Numbered from the stretch's first letter, positions 8,208 to 16,236 are shown. The stretch: 64,000 nucleotides of DNA from Mesorhizobium kowhaii (GCF_003253745.1 NZ_MZXV01000010.1:62001-126000); one strand, 5' to 3'. The notes: generated by a model from the letters alone, not told the origin. Numbers and translations: made by a program.

Positions 8208-9593
8208 ATGTCGAAAGTCCAGACCGCCGCTCAAGACACTGACGCCCGGCGAGAATCGCATCTGTTCTATCTCTCCAGCCTGCGCCGGCCATTGGTCGAT
8301 CGCGCCGAGGGCATCTACATCTGGACGCAGGATGGTCGCCGCTTCATCGACGGATCGAGCGGCCCGATGGTCGCCAATATCGGCCATTCGAACCGCAATG
8401 TGCTCGACGCGATGAAACGGCAGATGGACCGCGCCACCTTCGCTTATCGGCTGCATTTCGAGAATGAGCCGGCGGAGGAGCTGGCACGCGAACTGGCCGG
8501 CAAGCTGCCCGAGGGCATGGACCGCATCTTCTTCGTTTCGGGCGGCTCGGAAGCGACGGAGTCCTGCATCAAGCTGGCGCGGCAGTGGGCGGTTGCCACC
8601 GACCAGGCCAGCCGCTGGAAGGTGATCACGCGCTTCCCTTCCTATCATGGCGGCACGCTGGGTTCGCTTTCGATCACCGGCGACGATGCGCTGGCCGAAA
8701 CTTTTACGCCGATGATGCGGGTGATGCCGACCGTGCCGGCGCCGACGGCCTGGCGCGATCGCGACAACCTTTCGATGGAACAGCGCGGCATCCGCTACGC
8801 CGACATGCTGGAGGAGAAAATCCTGGCCGAAGGTCCGGAGAGCGTGGTTGCCTTCATCATGGAGCCGATCGGCGGTGCCGCCACCGCCGCCCTGGTGGCG
8901 CCGGACAGCTATTATGCGCGCATCCGCGAGATCTGCGACCGCTACGGCATCCTGCTCATCCATGACGAAGTGATGAGCGGCGCCGGCCGTACCGGCAAAT
9001 TCCTCGGCGGCGACCATTGGAACTGCAAACCCGACATCGTCGCGCTGTCGAAGGGGCTGGGCTCGGGCTATGCGCCGCTCGGCGCGCTGGCCGCACCCAT
9101 GCGGCTGGTGCAGCCGCTGCTTGCCTCTGGCGGCTTCCAGCACGGCTACACCTATGCCGGCAATCCGCTGGCCTGCGCCGCCGGCCTTGCCGTGCTCGGC
9201 GAAATGGACCGGCTCGACCTGATCGCCAATGCGGCTGCGATGGGCGATGTGCTGATGGACGGGCTGAAGGGGCTGGCCAAGCGGTTTCCGTTCATCGCCG
9301 ACGTGCGCGGCAAGGGCCTGCTCACCGGCGCAGAGATGGTTGCCGATCCCGAGACGCTGCGGCCGATCGACCAGAACAAGAAAGCCACGCAGCGCCTGCT
9401 CGACCTCGCCTATGAGCGCGGGTTGATCATCTATGGCCGCAGGGTCAAGGGTGGCGTCGACGGCGACAATTTCATGGTCGCGCCACCGATGATCGTCACG
9501 CGTCAACAGGTCGGCGAGATCGTCGCCATCATCGGCGACTCGCTGGAGGTTCTGGCGTCCGAGCTCGACCTGCCGGTGGAAGGCCAGGGGTAA
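8208..9593 (+). CDS. Class III (omega-type) PLP aminotransferase
   Basis: 461 residues from ATG 8208. Fold type I landmarks are intact: the phosphate-binding turn SGGSEATES (111-119), EPIGGA (219-224), IHDEVMSGAGRTGKF with Asp253 contacting the PLP nitrogen, and the Schiff-base Lys282 in LSKGLGSGYAPLG. The family moves amino groups from amines or omega- and beta-amino acids to pyruvate or 2-oxoglutarate. It sits between an amidase-like gene and a beta-keto acid cleavage enzyme, with gaps of 1 and 3 bases. I infer that it converts a beta-amino acid or amine into the 3-oxo acid (or aldehyde) used by the next enzyme. Confidence 0.9.
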   Translation: MSKVQTAAQDTDARRESHLFYLSSLRRPLVDRAEGIYIWTQDGRRFIDGSSGPMVANIGHSNRNVLDAMKRQMDRATFAYRLHFENEPAEELARELAGKLPEGMDRIFFVSGGSEATESCIKLARQWAVATDQASRWKVITRFPSYHGGTLGSLSITGDDALAETFTPMMRVMPTVPAPTAWRDRDNLSMEQRGIRYADMLEEKILAEGPESVVAFIMEPIGGAATAALVAPDSYYARIREICDRYGILLIHDEVMSGAGRTGKFLGGDHWNCKPDIVALSKGLGSGYAPLGALAAPMRLVQPLLASGGFQHGYTYAGNPLACAAGLAVLGEMDRLDLIANAAAMGDVLMDGLKGLAKRFPFIADVRGKGLLTGAEMVADPETLRPIDQNKKATQRLLDLAYERGLIIYGRRVKGGVDGDNFMVAPPMIVTRQQVGEIVAIIGDSLEVLASELDLPVEGQG

Positions 9594-9596
9594 GAA

Positions 9597-10526
9597 ATGG
9601 CGCCGCGAAAAGTCATCATCACCTGCGCCATCACCGGCTCGGTGCACACGCCGTCGATGTCGCCCTATCTGCCGGTGACGCCGGACCAGATCGCCACCGA
9701 CGCGATCGCGGCCGCCGAAGCCGGCGCCTCGATCCTGCATCTGCACGCCCGCGATCCCAGGGATGGGCGGCCAACCGCTGATCCGGACGTGTTCATGCAG
9801 CTCCTGCCGCGCATCAAGCAGGCGACCGATGCGGTGATCAACATCACTACCGGCGGCTCGTCGCTGATGACGCTTGACCAGCGGTTGGCAGCGCCGCTGC
9901 GAGCCGAGCCCGAAATGTGCTCGCTCAACATGGGCTCGATGAACTTCGCGCTTTTTCCCATGCTCGACAAGCCACGGGAATGGCAGCACGAGTGGGAGCC
10001 GAAGCTGCTCGAAGCCACGCGCGACACCATCTTCAAGAACACCTTCGCCGACATGGAGGGCGTGCTTGAGCGGCTGGGCAAGGGCTGCGGCACGCGATTC
10101 GAATTCGAGTGCTACGATGTCGGTCACCTCTATTCGCTGGCACATTTCCGCGACCGCGGGCTGGTGTCGGGACCGCTGTTCATCCAGTTCGTGCTGGGCA
10201 TATTGGGCGGCATCGGCGCCGATCCGGACAATCTCGTCCACATGAAGCGGATCGCCGACAAGCTGTTCGGCGACAGCTACCAGTTCTCGGTACTGGCCGC
10301 CGGCCGCAATCAGATGCCGCTGATCTCGATTGCCGCGGCGATGGGCGGCAACGTCCGGGTCGGGCTGGAAGACAGCCTCTATGACGGCCGCCAACTGGCG
10401 AAATCCAATGCCGATCAGGTGCGCCGCATCCGTGGCATTCTCGACGGGCTGTCGCTGGAGGTTGCCACGCCCACCGAAGCGCGCGACATGCTGGCACTCA
10501 AGGGCGGCGACCGGGTGGCGTTCTAG
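9597..10526 (+). CDS. Beta-keto acid cleavage enzyme (BKACE, DUF849; 3-keto-5-aminohexanoate cleavage enzyme family)
   Basis: 309 residues from ATG 9597, preceded by AGGGG. The family is a zinc-dependent TIM barrel that condenses a 3-oxo acid with acetyl-CoA and splits it into acetoacetate and a new acyl-CoA. Visible signatures are ITGSVHTPSMSPYLP near the N-terminus, the metal-binding HLHAR (His48, His50) and the ITTGG loop (83-87). Family members act in lysine fermentation, carnitine breakdown and many unassigned pathways. The gene is 3 bases behind the aminotransferase, so the 3-oxo acid is presumably made by that enzyme. The exact substrate cannot be read from the sequence. Confidence 0.9.
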   Translation: MAPRKVIITCAITGSVHTPSMSPYLPVTPDQIATDAIAAAEAGASILHLHARDPRDGRPTADPDVFMQLLPRIKQATDAVINITTGGSSLMTLDQRLAAPLRAEPEMCSLNMGSMNFALFPMLDKPREWQHEWEPKLLEATRDTIFKNTFADMEGVLERLGKGCGTRFEFECYDVGHLYSLAHFRDRGLVSGPLFIQFVLGILGGIGADPDNLVHMKRIADKLFGDSYQFSVLAAGRNQMPLISIAAAMGGNVRVGLEDSLYDGRQLAKSNADQVRRIRGILDGLSLEVATPTEARDMLALKGGDRVAF

Positions 10527-10565
10527 GGGAGCACTGGAGGTCGAGTGGCAAAGGGAGGAGCTGAT

Positions 10566-11075
10566 ATGGAAAGGGTTCTCGTTTCAGCCTGCCTGCTCGG
10601 CAGCAAGGTTCGCTACAACGGCTCCTACCGGCTCAACGACCATCCCGTTCTTGCGCGATGGCAGGCAGAGGGGCGGATCGTGCAGATCTGCCCGGAGGTT
10701 GCCGCAGGCTTCTCCACGCCACGTCCTCCGGCGGAAATTCGAGGCACAGGCGACGGCCGCGCAGTGCTTCACGGCCAAGGCCAAGTGGTCGAGCAAACGG
10801 GAAACGATGTGACCGGACTCTATCTCGAAGCCGGGCAACTCGCGCTCGATCTCGCCCGAGAAACAGGGTGTCGGTATGCGGTTCTTACCGACGGCAGCCC
10901 GTCCTGCGGCAGCAGTTTCATCTATGACGGGAGTTTCAGGGGTAACCGGGTGGCTGGCCATGGCACGACCACCGCGCTGCTGGAAGCGAACGGCATTCGC
11001 GTCTTTTCGGAAGACGGCATTGACGAGCTTGATGACCTTTTGACCAGACCGGGTTCGGCCGGCGCCGCGGCCTGA
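10566..11075 (+). CDS. DUF523 domain protein
   Basis: 169 residues from ATG 10566, preceded by GGAGG. A longer frame from 10545 would swallow that ribosome binding site. The product has the DUF523 hallmarks: SACLLG at residues 7-12, a CPEVAAGFSTPRPP block and the cysteine-containing LTDGSPSCGSSFIYDG. The conserved cysteines suggest metal or thiol chemistry, but no family function is established. It begins 40 bp after the BKACE stop and 3 bp before the GNAT gene, so it probably belongs to the same plus-strand transcript. Confidence 0.85.
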   Translation: MERVLVSACLLGSKVRYNGSYRLNDHPVLARWQAEGRIVQICPEVAAGFSTPRPPAEIRGTGDGRAVLHGQGQVVEQTGNDVTGLYLEAGQLALDLARETGCRYAVLTDGSPSCGSSFIYDGSFRGNRVAGHGTTTALLEANGIRVFSEDGIDELDDLLTRPGSAGAAA

Positions 11076-11078
11076 TCC

Positions 11079-11600
11079 ATGCGAGAGAAAGCCCAAGCCA
11101 CCGACACCGTTATCCGGCCCGGCCGCATCGACGATGTCGATGCCATCCACGCGGCGATCCTGAAACTCGGCACGCACATCGGCGCGCCGGAGGAGATCAC
11201 CTCGACAGCAGACGATCTCAGAACCTACGGCTTTGGCGAAAAACCCGCCTTTTCCACCCTGATTGCCGAGGTGGACGGCGAATTCGCCGGTCTCTGCCTC
11301 CATTTCCCGATCTTTTCGACCTGGATGGGGCGGCCTGGCGTCTATGTGCAGGACCTCTATGTCGAGGACCGATTTCGTGGCCGCAAGATCGGCGAGCGCC
11401 TGCTGCGGCACGTTGCGGCACAGTGCCGAAAGGAAGGCGGCGTCTATCTCCGGCTGTCCGTCGACACCGACAATGAGGGCGCCAAGGCGTTTTATGAAAG
11501 GCTGGGCATCGCCTGGTCGAGCTACGAGCAGACGCAGAAGATCATCGGCGATGCCTTCCTTGCCTTCGCCGACGCGCCGCAGAATGGGGAGCAGGAATGA
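11079..11600 (+). CDS. GNAT family N-acetyltransferase
   Basis: 173 residues. The GNAT fold is recognisable from VIRPGRIDDVDAIHAAIL at the N-terminus, the strand VYVQDLYVEDRFRGRKIG leading into the acetyl-CoA-binding loop (motif A, R/Q-x-x-G-x-G/A pattern), and the motif B helix NEGAKAFYERLGI. It resembles diamine acetyltransferases (SSAT-like), which fits its position: its last four bases overlap the start of an acetylpolyamine amidohydrolase gene (ATGA). The substrate is inferred only from this pairing. Confidence 0.85.
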   Translation: MREKAQATDTVIRPGRIDDVDAIHAAILKLGTHIGAPEEITSTADDLRTYGFGEKPAFSTLIAEVDGEFAGLCLHFPIFSTWMGRPGVYVQDLYVEDRFRGRKIGERLLRHVAAQCRKEGGVYLRLSVDTDNEGAKAFYERLGIAWSSYEQTQKIIGDAFLAFADAPQNGEQE

Positions 11601-12625
11601 AAGCCTTCTATGCCGAGGAACAGAAGCGCCATGACCCCAAGGCCTTTCTTTCGAGCGGTGCGGCGAAGCCCAATCCGGAAATGCCCGAACGGGTCGAACG
11701 ATTATTAGCCGGCGCAACATCTGCCGGCTGCACCGTCGAGCGACCGCGTAATCATGGGCTCGGCCCGGTCGCGGCGGTGCACACGCCCGAATATCTCGAC
11801 TTTCTCGAGCATATCTTCGAGCGCTGGCAGCGCATCGAAGGTGCGTCGGCGGAAGTGATCCCCAACATCCATCCGATCGCGCGGTCAGGCAGCTATCCGG
11901 CCTCGGCGGTCGGCCAGGCCGGCTATCATATGGCCGACACCGCTTGCCCGATCTCGGGTGAGACATGGCAGAGCGCGCTGTGGAGCGCCTGGAGCGCGGT
12001 CGAAGCCGCTGAAGCCGTGATATCAGGCACGCCGGCCGCCTATGCGCTGTGCCGCCCGCCCGGCCACCATGCCTTTGCCGACGTTGCCGGCGGCTTCTGT
12101 TTCATCAACAATTCGGCCGTTGCAGCTCAGGTTCTGCGCAAGCAGGCGGCGCGGGTGGCGATCCTCGATGTCGATCTGCATCACGGCAACGGCACACAAG
12201 GCATCTTCTACGCGCGGCCGGATGTGCTCACCGTGTCGCTGCATGCCGATCCGGTGCGCTTCTATCCGTTCTTCTGGGGCCATGCCGACGAGCGCGGCGA
12301 AGGTCCGGGCCTCGGCTATAACTTCAACCTGCCGCTGCCGCGCAAATCCGCCGATGCGACGTTTCTCGAAGCGCTTGTGGTGGCATTCCAGCGCATCCGC
12401 GCCTTTTCGCCGGACGCGCTGGTCGTTGCACTTGGCCTCGACGCGTTCGAGGGTGATCCGTTCGGCGGGCTTTCGGTGACGACACCAGGCTTCTCACGCA
12501 TTGGCGAGGCCATCGCCAAGCTCGGCCTGCCGACGGTCATCGTCCAGGAAGGCGGCTATCTCTGCGACGAACTCGGCGACAATCTCACCGCCTTCCTCAC
12601 CGGTTTCGGTGGCAAGGAGCGCTGA
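11597..12625 (+). CDS. Histone deacetylase-like acetylpolyamine amidohydrolase
   Basis: 342 residues, almost exactly the length of characterised bacterial acetylpolyamine amidohydrolases. The arginase/deacetylase catalytic set is complete: His157-His158 (RPPGHHAF), the zinc ligands Asp193 and His195 (DVDLHHGNGT) and Asp282 (GLDAFEGDP), and the transition-state Tyr321 (QEGGYLCDE). These enzymes remove acetyl groups from acetylputrescine, acetylcadaverine and related amines. The start overlaps the acetyltransferase stop by 4 bases, so the two opposed activities are made together. It converges on the cysteine desulfurase-like gene with only 15 bp between the stops. Confidence 0.9.
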   Translation: MKAFYAEEQKRHDPKAFLSSGAAKPNPEMPERVERLLAGATSAGCTVERPRNHGLGPVAAVHTPEYLDFLEHIFERWQRIEGASAEVIPNIHPIARSGSYPASAVGQAGYHMADTACPISGETWQSALWSAWSAVEAAEAVISGTPAAYALCRPPGHHAFADVAGGFCFINNSAVAAQVLRKQAARVAILDVDLHHGNGTQGIFYARPDVLTVSLHADPVRFYPFFWGHADERGEGPGLGYNFNLPLPRKSADATFLEALVVAFQRIRAFSPDALVVALGLDAFEGDPFGGLSVTTPGFSRIGEAIAKLGLPTVIVQEGGYLCDELGDNLTAFLTGFGGKER

Positions 12626-12640
12626 GGATCCAGACTGGCG

Positions 12641-13909
12641 TCAGGAGCGCTGCTGCCTGAGCATAGCGATCACCCGATGCACGCTCTCCAGCGTCTCGTC
12701 GATTTCGGCTGCCGTGTTGTAGTGGGCGATGCCGATGCGCACGACACCCTGTTCGGCCGGAATGCCGAGCTGGTGGACGATCTCCCAGGCGTAGTTGTGG
12801 CCGGACCACAGGAAGATGTTTTCGGCATTCATCTGCCGAACGATCGTCTCCGGCACGATGCCGTCGACGGTGAAGGACACCGTCGGCACGCGCTCGGCGA
12901 CCCGCTTCGGATCGGTGATGCCGTGGATCGTCAGGCCTGAGATGTCGGACAGGCCGTCGATCAGCCTCTGCGCCAGCGGGTTTTCATAGGCGATCGACAC
13001 CTCGAACGCCTTGGCGATCTTCTGCCGTCGCGACCCACCCTCGCCCGCTGCCGCACCCAGTTCAGAGAAATAGTCGACCGCGGCCGTGAGGCCGGCCATC
13101 AGCTCGATCTGCGGCGTGCCGAGTTCGAACCGCTCCGGCAGGCCATTCGAAGAACAGCGGCATTTGTAGGGTTTCAGGCCATCGATGATACCGCGCCGGC
13201 CCCACAATATGCCCATATGCGGACCGAAGAATTTGTAGGCCGAGCAGATCAGGAAATCGCAGCCGAGATCCCTGACGTCGATCAGGCCGTGCGGCGCGAA
13301 CTGCACGGCGTCGACATAGACCAGGGCGCCGGCATTCCTGGCGATGGCGGTCAACGCCTTCACCCGGTTGATCGAGCCGGTCAGGTTGCTGGCGTAGTTC
13401 AACGCGACCAGCCGGGTCTTCTCCGTGAGCAGCGCGGCCAGCACCGCCTCTTCGACCTGCCAGCTCTTTTCGTCGAACGGCAGCCAGCGCACCACCAGGC
13501 CAAGGTCCTCGGCCAGTTGCAGCCAGGGCGACACATTGCCCTCATGGTCCATGCGGGTGAGGATGATTTCGTCACCGGGCTTCAGCGTGCGGCCGAGCGT
13601 GCGCGACATGTGATAGGTCAGCGTCGTCATGTTGGCGCCGATGATGATTTCCTCGGTGCTTTCCGCACCGAGGAAATCGGCCATCGCCTGATGCGCCTCG
13701 TCGACGACGGCCTGCGCGGCAATCGTGGTTTCGAAATAACCGCCAAGGTTGGCGTTGGTGGTCAAAAGGCAGCGCGACACAGCGTCCGCGACTGCCTGTG
13801 GCACCTGCGTGCCGGCCGGGTTGTCGAGATAGATGCGCCGCCGCCCCTTGTCGGCCAGCGAGAGGGCCGGAAACCTTCCACGCACTGGCTCGATCGGAAA
13901 ATCCACCAT
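12641..13909 (-). CDS. Cysteine desulfurase-like class V aminotransferase
   Basis: 422 residues from ATG 13909; GGTGGAG lies 4-5 bases upstream, so this ATG is preferred to the GTG at 13918. The PLP-binding lysine is Lys226 in SAYKFFGPHMG, with the cofactor Asp in VYVDAVQFAPHG and a conserved YLDNPAGTQ opening. It belongs to the subfamily of desulfurase-like proteins that lies outside IscS/SufS/NifS. I do not see the mobile catalytic-cysteine loop of IscS, so it may act as a lyase or aminotransferase instead. The aldo/keto reductase lies 48 bp upstream on the same strand. Confidence 0.85.
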   Translation of the reverse strand: MVDFPIEPVRGRFPALSLADKGRRRIYLDNPAGTQVPQAVADAVSRCLLTTNANLGGYFETTIAAQAVVDEAHQAMADFLGAESTEEIIIGANMTTLTYHMSRTLGRTLKPGDEIILTRMDHEGNVSPWLQLAEDLGLVVRWLPFDEKSWQVEEAVLAALLTEKTRLVALNYASNLTGSINRVKALTAIARNAGALVYVDAVQFAPHGLIDVRDLGCDFLICSAYKFFGPHMGILWGRRGIIDGLKPYKCRCSSNGLPERFELGTPQIELMAGLTAAVDYFSELGAAAGEGGSRRQKIAKAFEVSIAYENPLAQRLIDGLSDISGLTIHGITDPKRVAERVPTVSFTVDGIVPETIVRQMNAENIFLWSGHNYAWEIVHQLGIPAEQGVVRIGIAHYNTAAEIDETLESVHRVIAMLRQQRS

Positions 13910-13957
13910 CGTCTCCACCCCTCTGTCATTCCTGGATAATTCTACCCCCGGAGCCGT

Positions 13958-15025
13958 TCAAGGACAGGGATTGCCGACGCGCTGATGGATCGCGTCCACC
14001 GCCTTCTGCATCTCTTCGGTCCAGACGACATCAACCGAAGACAACGCCATGTCGAGCTGCGCAAGAGTGGTCGCGCCAACGATGTTCGCGGTGACGAAGG
14101 GCCGGCTCGAGACATAGGCATTGGCAAACAGTGCCGGCTCCAAGCCAAAGGAACGCGCCAGCTCAATGTATTCGAGCTGAGCCTCGGCTGCGTTGGGGGT
14201 CTCGTAGCGCTGGCCGCGGTTGAACAGCTGCGTACGCGACCCCGGCGGGCGGGCGCCATGGTCGTATTTGCCGGTCAGGTATCCCTGCGCCAGCGGCGAA
14301 TAAGGGAGCAGCGACACCTGCTCGCGCTCGCAGACCTCGGCGAGATTCACCTCGAAGGTGCGGTTGACGAGATTGTAGGCGTTCTGGATCGACGCGACGC
14401 GGGGACCGATCCCTTTGTCAGCCTCGGCAAGAAACCGCATCACGCCCCAGGAACTTTCGTTCGACAGGCCGAAATGGCGGATCTTGCCGACCTTCATCAG
14501 TTCATCGAACACGGCAAGCGTCTCGGCGATCGGCGTTTCGTCGGTTGGTGCGCCCACAGAATCGGCTCGGCGCGGTACGGCGCCGACGCGCGTCGGGTTG
14601 GCGCCCCAGGGAATGTCCCGTTCCGGCCAGTGGATCTGATAGAGGTCGAGATAGTCGGTGCCAAGCTTGGCCAGCGATTTGTCGATGGCATCAAAGATGT
14701 CGGCGCGCACCAGTTGCGACGGCCTGTCGCCGCGGAACCAGCCGTTGGCCGTGCGGCCGACGACTTTAGAGGCCAGGATCACCTTGTCGCGGTTGCCTTT
14801 GGCCTTCATCCAGCTGCCGATGATCTTCTCGGTCCGCCCTTGTGTCTCCGCCTTGGGCGGGATCGGGTAGAGTTCGGCGGTGTCGATGAAATTGACGCCG
14901 CGCGAAAAGGCGAGGTTCATCTGGGCGTGCCCATCGGCCTCGGTGTTCTGCTGGCCCCAGGTCATGGTGCCCAGGCAGATCTGGGTAACAAGAAGATCGG
15001 TCCGACCGAGACGGCGTTTGTGCAT
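13958..15025 (-). CDS. Aldo/keto reductase (Tas-like)
   Basis: 355 residues from ATG 15025, with GGAG upstream. The catalytic tetrad of NADPH-dependent aldo/keto reductases is Asp48 and Tyr53 (FIDTAELYP), Lys87 (LASKVVG) and His132 (YQIHWPER). The loop after the active site, ELYPIPPKAETQGRTE, is typical of the E. coli Tas group. Members reduce a wide range of carbonyl compounds, so the physiological substrate is not predictable. It is probably co-transcribed with the downstream desulfurase-like gene. Confidence 0.9.
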   Translation of the reverse strand: MHKRRLGRTDLLVTQICLGTMTWGQQNTEADGHAQMNLAFSRGVNFIDTAELYPIPPKAETQGRTEKIIGSWMKAKGNRDKVILASKVVGRTANGWFRGDRPSQLVRADIFDAIDKSLAKLGTDYLDLYQIHWPERDIPWGANPTRVGAVPRRADSVGAPTDETPIAETLAVFDELMKVGKIRHFGLSNESSWGVMRFLAEADKGIGPRVASIQNAYNLVNRTFEVNLAEVCEREQVSLLPYSPLAQGYLTGKYDHGARPPGSRTQLFNRGQRYETPNAAEAQLEYIELARSFGLEPALFANAYVSSRPFVTANIVGATTLAQLDMALSSVDVVWTEEMQKAVDAIHQRVGNPCP

Positions 15026-15144
15026 GGACTTCTGCTCCGGAGGGAAAGCTTGCGTGGCGGCGCGGGAAGGAAGCCGCATCTATAGGGAAAGCAGAGGCGC
15101 TCTCCAAGCCTCGCCAGACCGACTTTTACGTGAACCAGCGGCGT

Positions 15145-15720
15145 TTAGCGGCGGGCGCCGGCCAGCGCGCGGCGCTTGGCCTCGTCGATCAACATGTTGG
15201 CCACCTGCATGCGGATCATGGCGCGCTGGCGCAGATGCGGAGCGACACGGTCTGGATGGTTGGCGAAGGCAAAGCTGCGGCGCATGCGGCCAAAGTCGGC
15301 GACCTGCTTCGGCTGATTGAGGCCAAGTTCGACGGCAATGGATTCCGGATCGATCGGCGGCAGCTTTTCCTCGGGCTTTAGCTCTTCGCCAGCGAGAGCC
15401 AGTTTGGCATGATCGAGCAAAGCAGCGAATTCGGTCGCCAGATCGGCGCCGGCCTCTCGATATTCGGTGGCAAAGCCGCTGCCCGATACCTTGATGCGGC
15501 CGGAATGGAGTTCCTCCGCCACAGAGAGATAGTCGAACGGGATGGACGGACGAGCGCTGGTCTCTTCGCCCTCAATTGCGTCGCTCTTGTCGGAGGCGAC
15601 GAAAAGGTCGTCGAGCAACGAAGCGAAATCACGCTTGGCGCCAGTAGCGATGTCAGCCTCCTCCTTGCCCGACTGTGCAAGCTTCAGACCATAGAACCGG
15701 CTCGTTAAAAATGCATGCAC
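15145..15720 (-). CDS. J-domain-like protein with a C-terminal HPD motif
   Basis: 191 residues from GTG 15720; no ATG is available in frame and no clear ribosome binding site is seen, so the start is uncertain. The first two thirds are acidic and of low conservation. The C-terminal 60 residues look like a DnaJ domain: IAVELGL, a basic helix RMRRSFAFAN, the diagnostic HPD at 155-157 followed by RV, and a final helix MLIDEAKRRAL. J proteins stimulate Hsp70 ATPase and deliver clients. A J domain at the C-terminus with no zinc or substrate domain suggests a dedicated adaptor. I do not recognise a named family. Confidence 0.65.
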   Translation of the reverse strand: MHAFLTSRFYGLKLAQSGKEEADIATGAKRDFASLLDDLFVASDKSDAIEGEETSARPSIPFDYLSVAEELHSGRIKVSGSGFATEYREAGADLATEFAALLDHAKLALAGEELKPEEKLPPIDPESIAVELGLNQPKQVADFGRMRRSFAFANHPDRVAPHLRQRAMIRMQVANMLIDEAKRRALAGARR

Positions 15721-15786
15721 CGATGTTAACGAATTTAGCCGTTGCCTGGTTCGACGCTAGCGCATTCGCAATCCCAAAACAAAAAG

Positions 15787-15812
15787 CCGGACTGCATTTT
15801 CAAGCAGTCCGG
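15787..15812 (-). terminator. Intrinsic terminator on the minus strand with no gene assigned upstream
   Basis: CCGGACTGC (15787-15795) and GCAGTCCGG (15804-15812) make a perfect 9-bp stem with an 8-base loop. Read on the minus strand, the stem is followed directly by CTTTTTGTTTT, a strong uridine tract. No protein gene on that strand ends nearby: the next upstream is DUF1993 (stop 16237), separated by an oppositely oriented gene and another hairpin. Confidence 0.75.
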
Positions 15813-16012
15813 AATTCGCCAGGAGTGGCGAGGAAAACCGGCTATGTGCCAGCGTTCAAGCGTACGGTGCGCGTCGGGCAAAAGTTTCACCCGCTCGCAA
15901 AAGTATGTTCAAAAAAGTCACCAGCGCATGGCTGGCATGCAAATGCTGCACTGCACAATTGTCACGATTCACCTATATTGGCAGCCGTGGAGGACCAACC
16001 AGGGGCTGAATC
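15813..16012. other. Gene-free stretch with a candidate minus-strand small RNA
   Basis: No open frame here is convincing. On the minus strand a transcript starting inside this stretch would finish at the hairpin at 15787-15812, giving an RNA of at most about 200 bases. On the plus strand the segment must contain the promoter of the 54-residue gene at 16013; TATATT at 15974-15979 is a possible -10 box, without a good -35. Confidence 0.35.
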
Positions 16013-16177
16013 ATGGGTTTCTTCACTGAAATGTTTGCCCGACCGCGGCCGCAGGAACATCTGAGATACCGCTCGGCGCTCGCACTGCTTCATTCGATGA
16101 GCAATGCCGACCGAGCCGACATCGGCATCAAACCCGCCGACTTTCCGCGCATCGCCCGCGAAATGTCCATTCGCTAA
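16013..16177 (+). CDS. DUF1127-like small protein, 54 residues
   Basis: ATG 16013 follows AGGGG at a reasonable distance. The product begins MGFFTEMFARPRPQEHLRYR and continues with ALALLHSMSNADRADIGIKP, then a short ending with DFPRIAREMS. The core, a helix followed by S-x-x-D-x-A-D-I-G-I, is the pattern of DUF1127 proteins, arginine-rich peptides that in rhizobia are linked to RNA and phosphate or carbon metabolism. The gene is followed by a strong hairpin at 16191-16220. The second, longer DUF1127 gene of the window is at 38730. Confidence 0.65.
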   Translation: MGFFTEMFARPRPQEHLRYRSALALLHSMSNADRADIGIKPADFPRIAREMSIR

Positions 16178-16190
16178 ATATATACGCCGC

Positions 16191-16220
16191 GAGATGTCCC
16201 GGATCCGTCCGGGACATCTC
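16191..16220. terminator. Perfect hairpin between convergent genes
   Basis: GAGATGTCCCGGA (16191-16203) is exactly complementary to TCCGGGACATCTC (16208-16220) across a 4-base loop. It lies 13 bases past the stop of the 54-residue gene and 16 bases beyond the end of the DUF1993 gene. There is no clear T run on either side, so it may instead protect the 3' ends of both transcripts. Confidence 0.6.
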
Positions 16221-16236
16221 GAACATCTCAATTCCT

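Noticed and set aside
8193..10394. 733-residue minus-strand open frame opposite the aminotransferase and BKACE genes
   Set aside because: The plus strand carries two clear enzymes with intact motifs; the antisense protein is low-complexity, rich in Arg, His and Ala, as expected for high-GC shadow frames.
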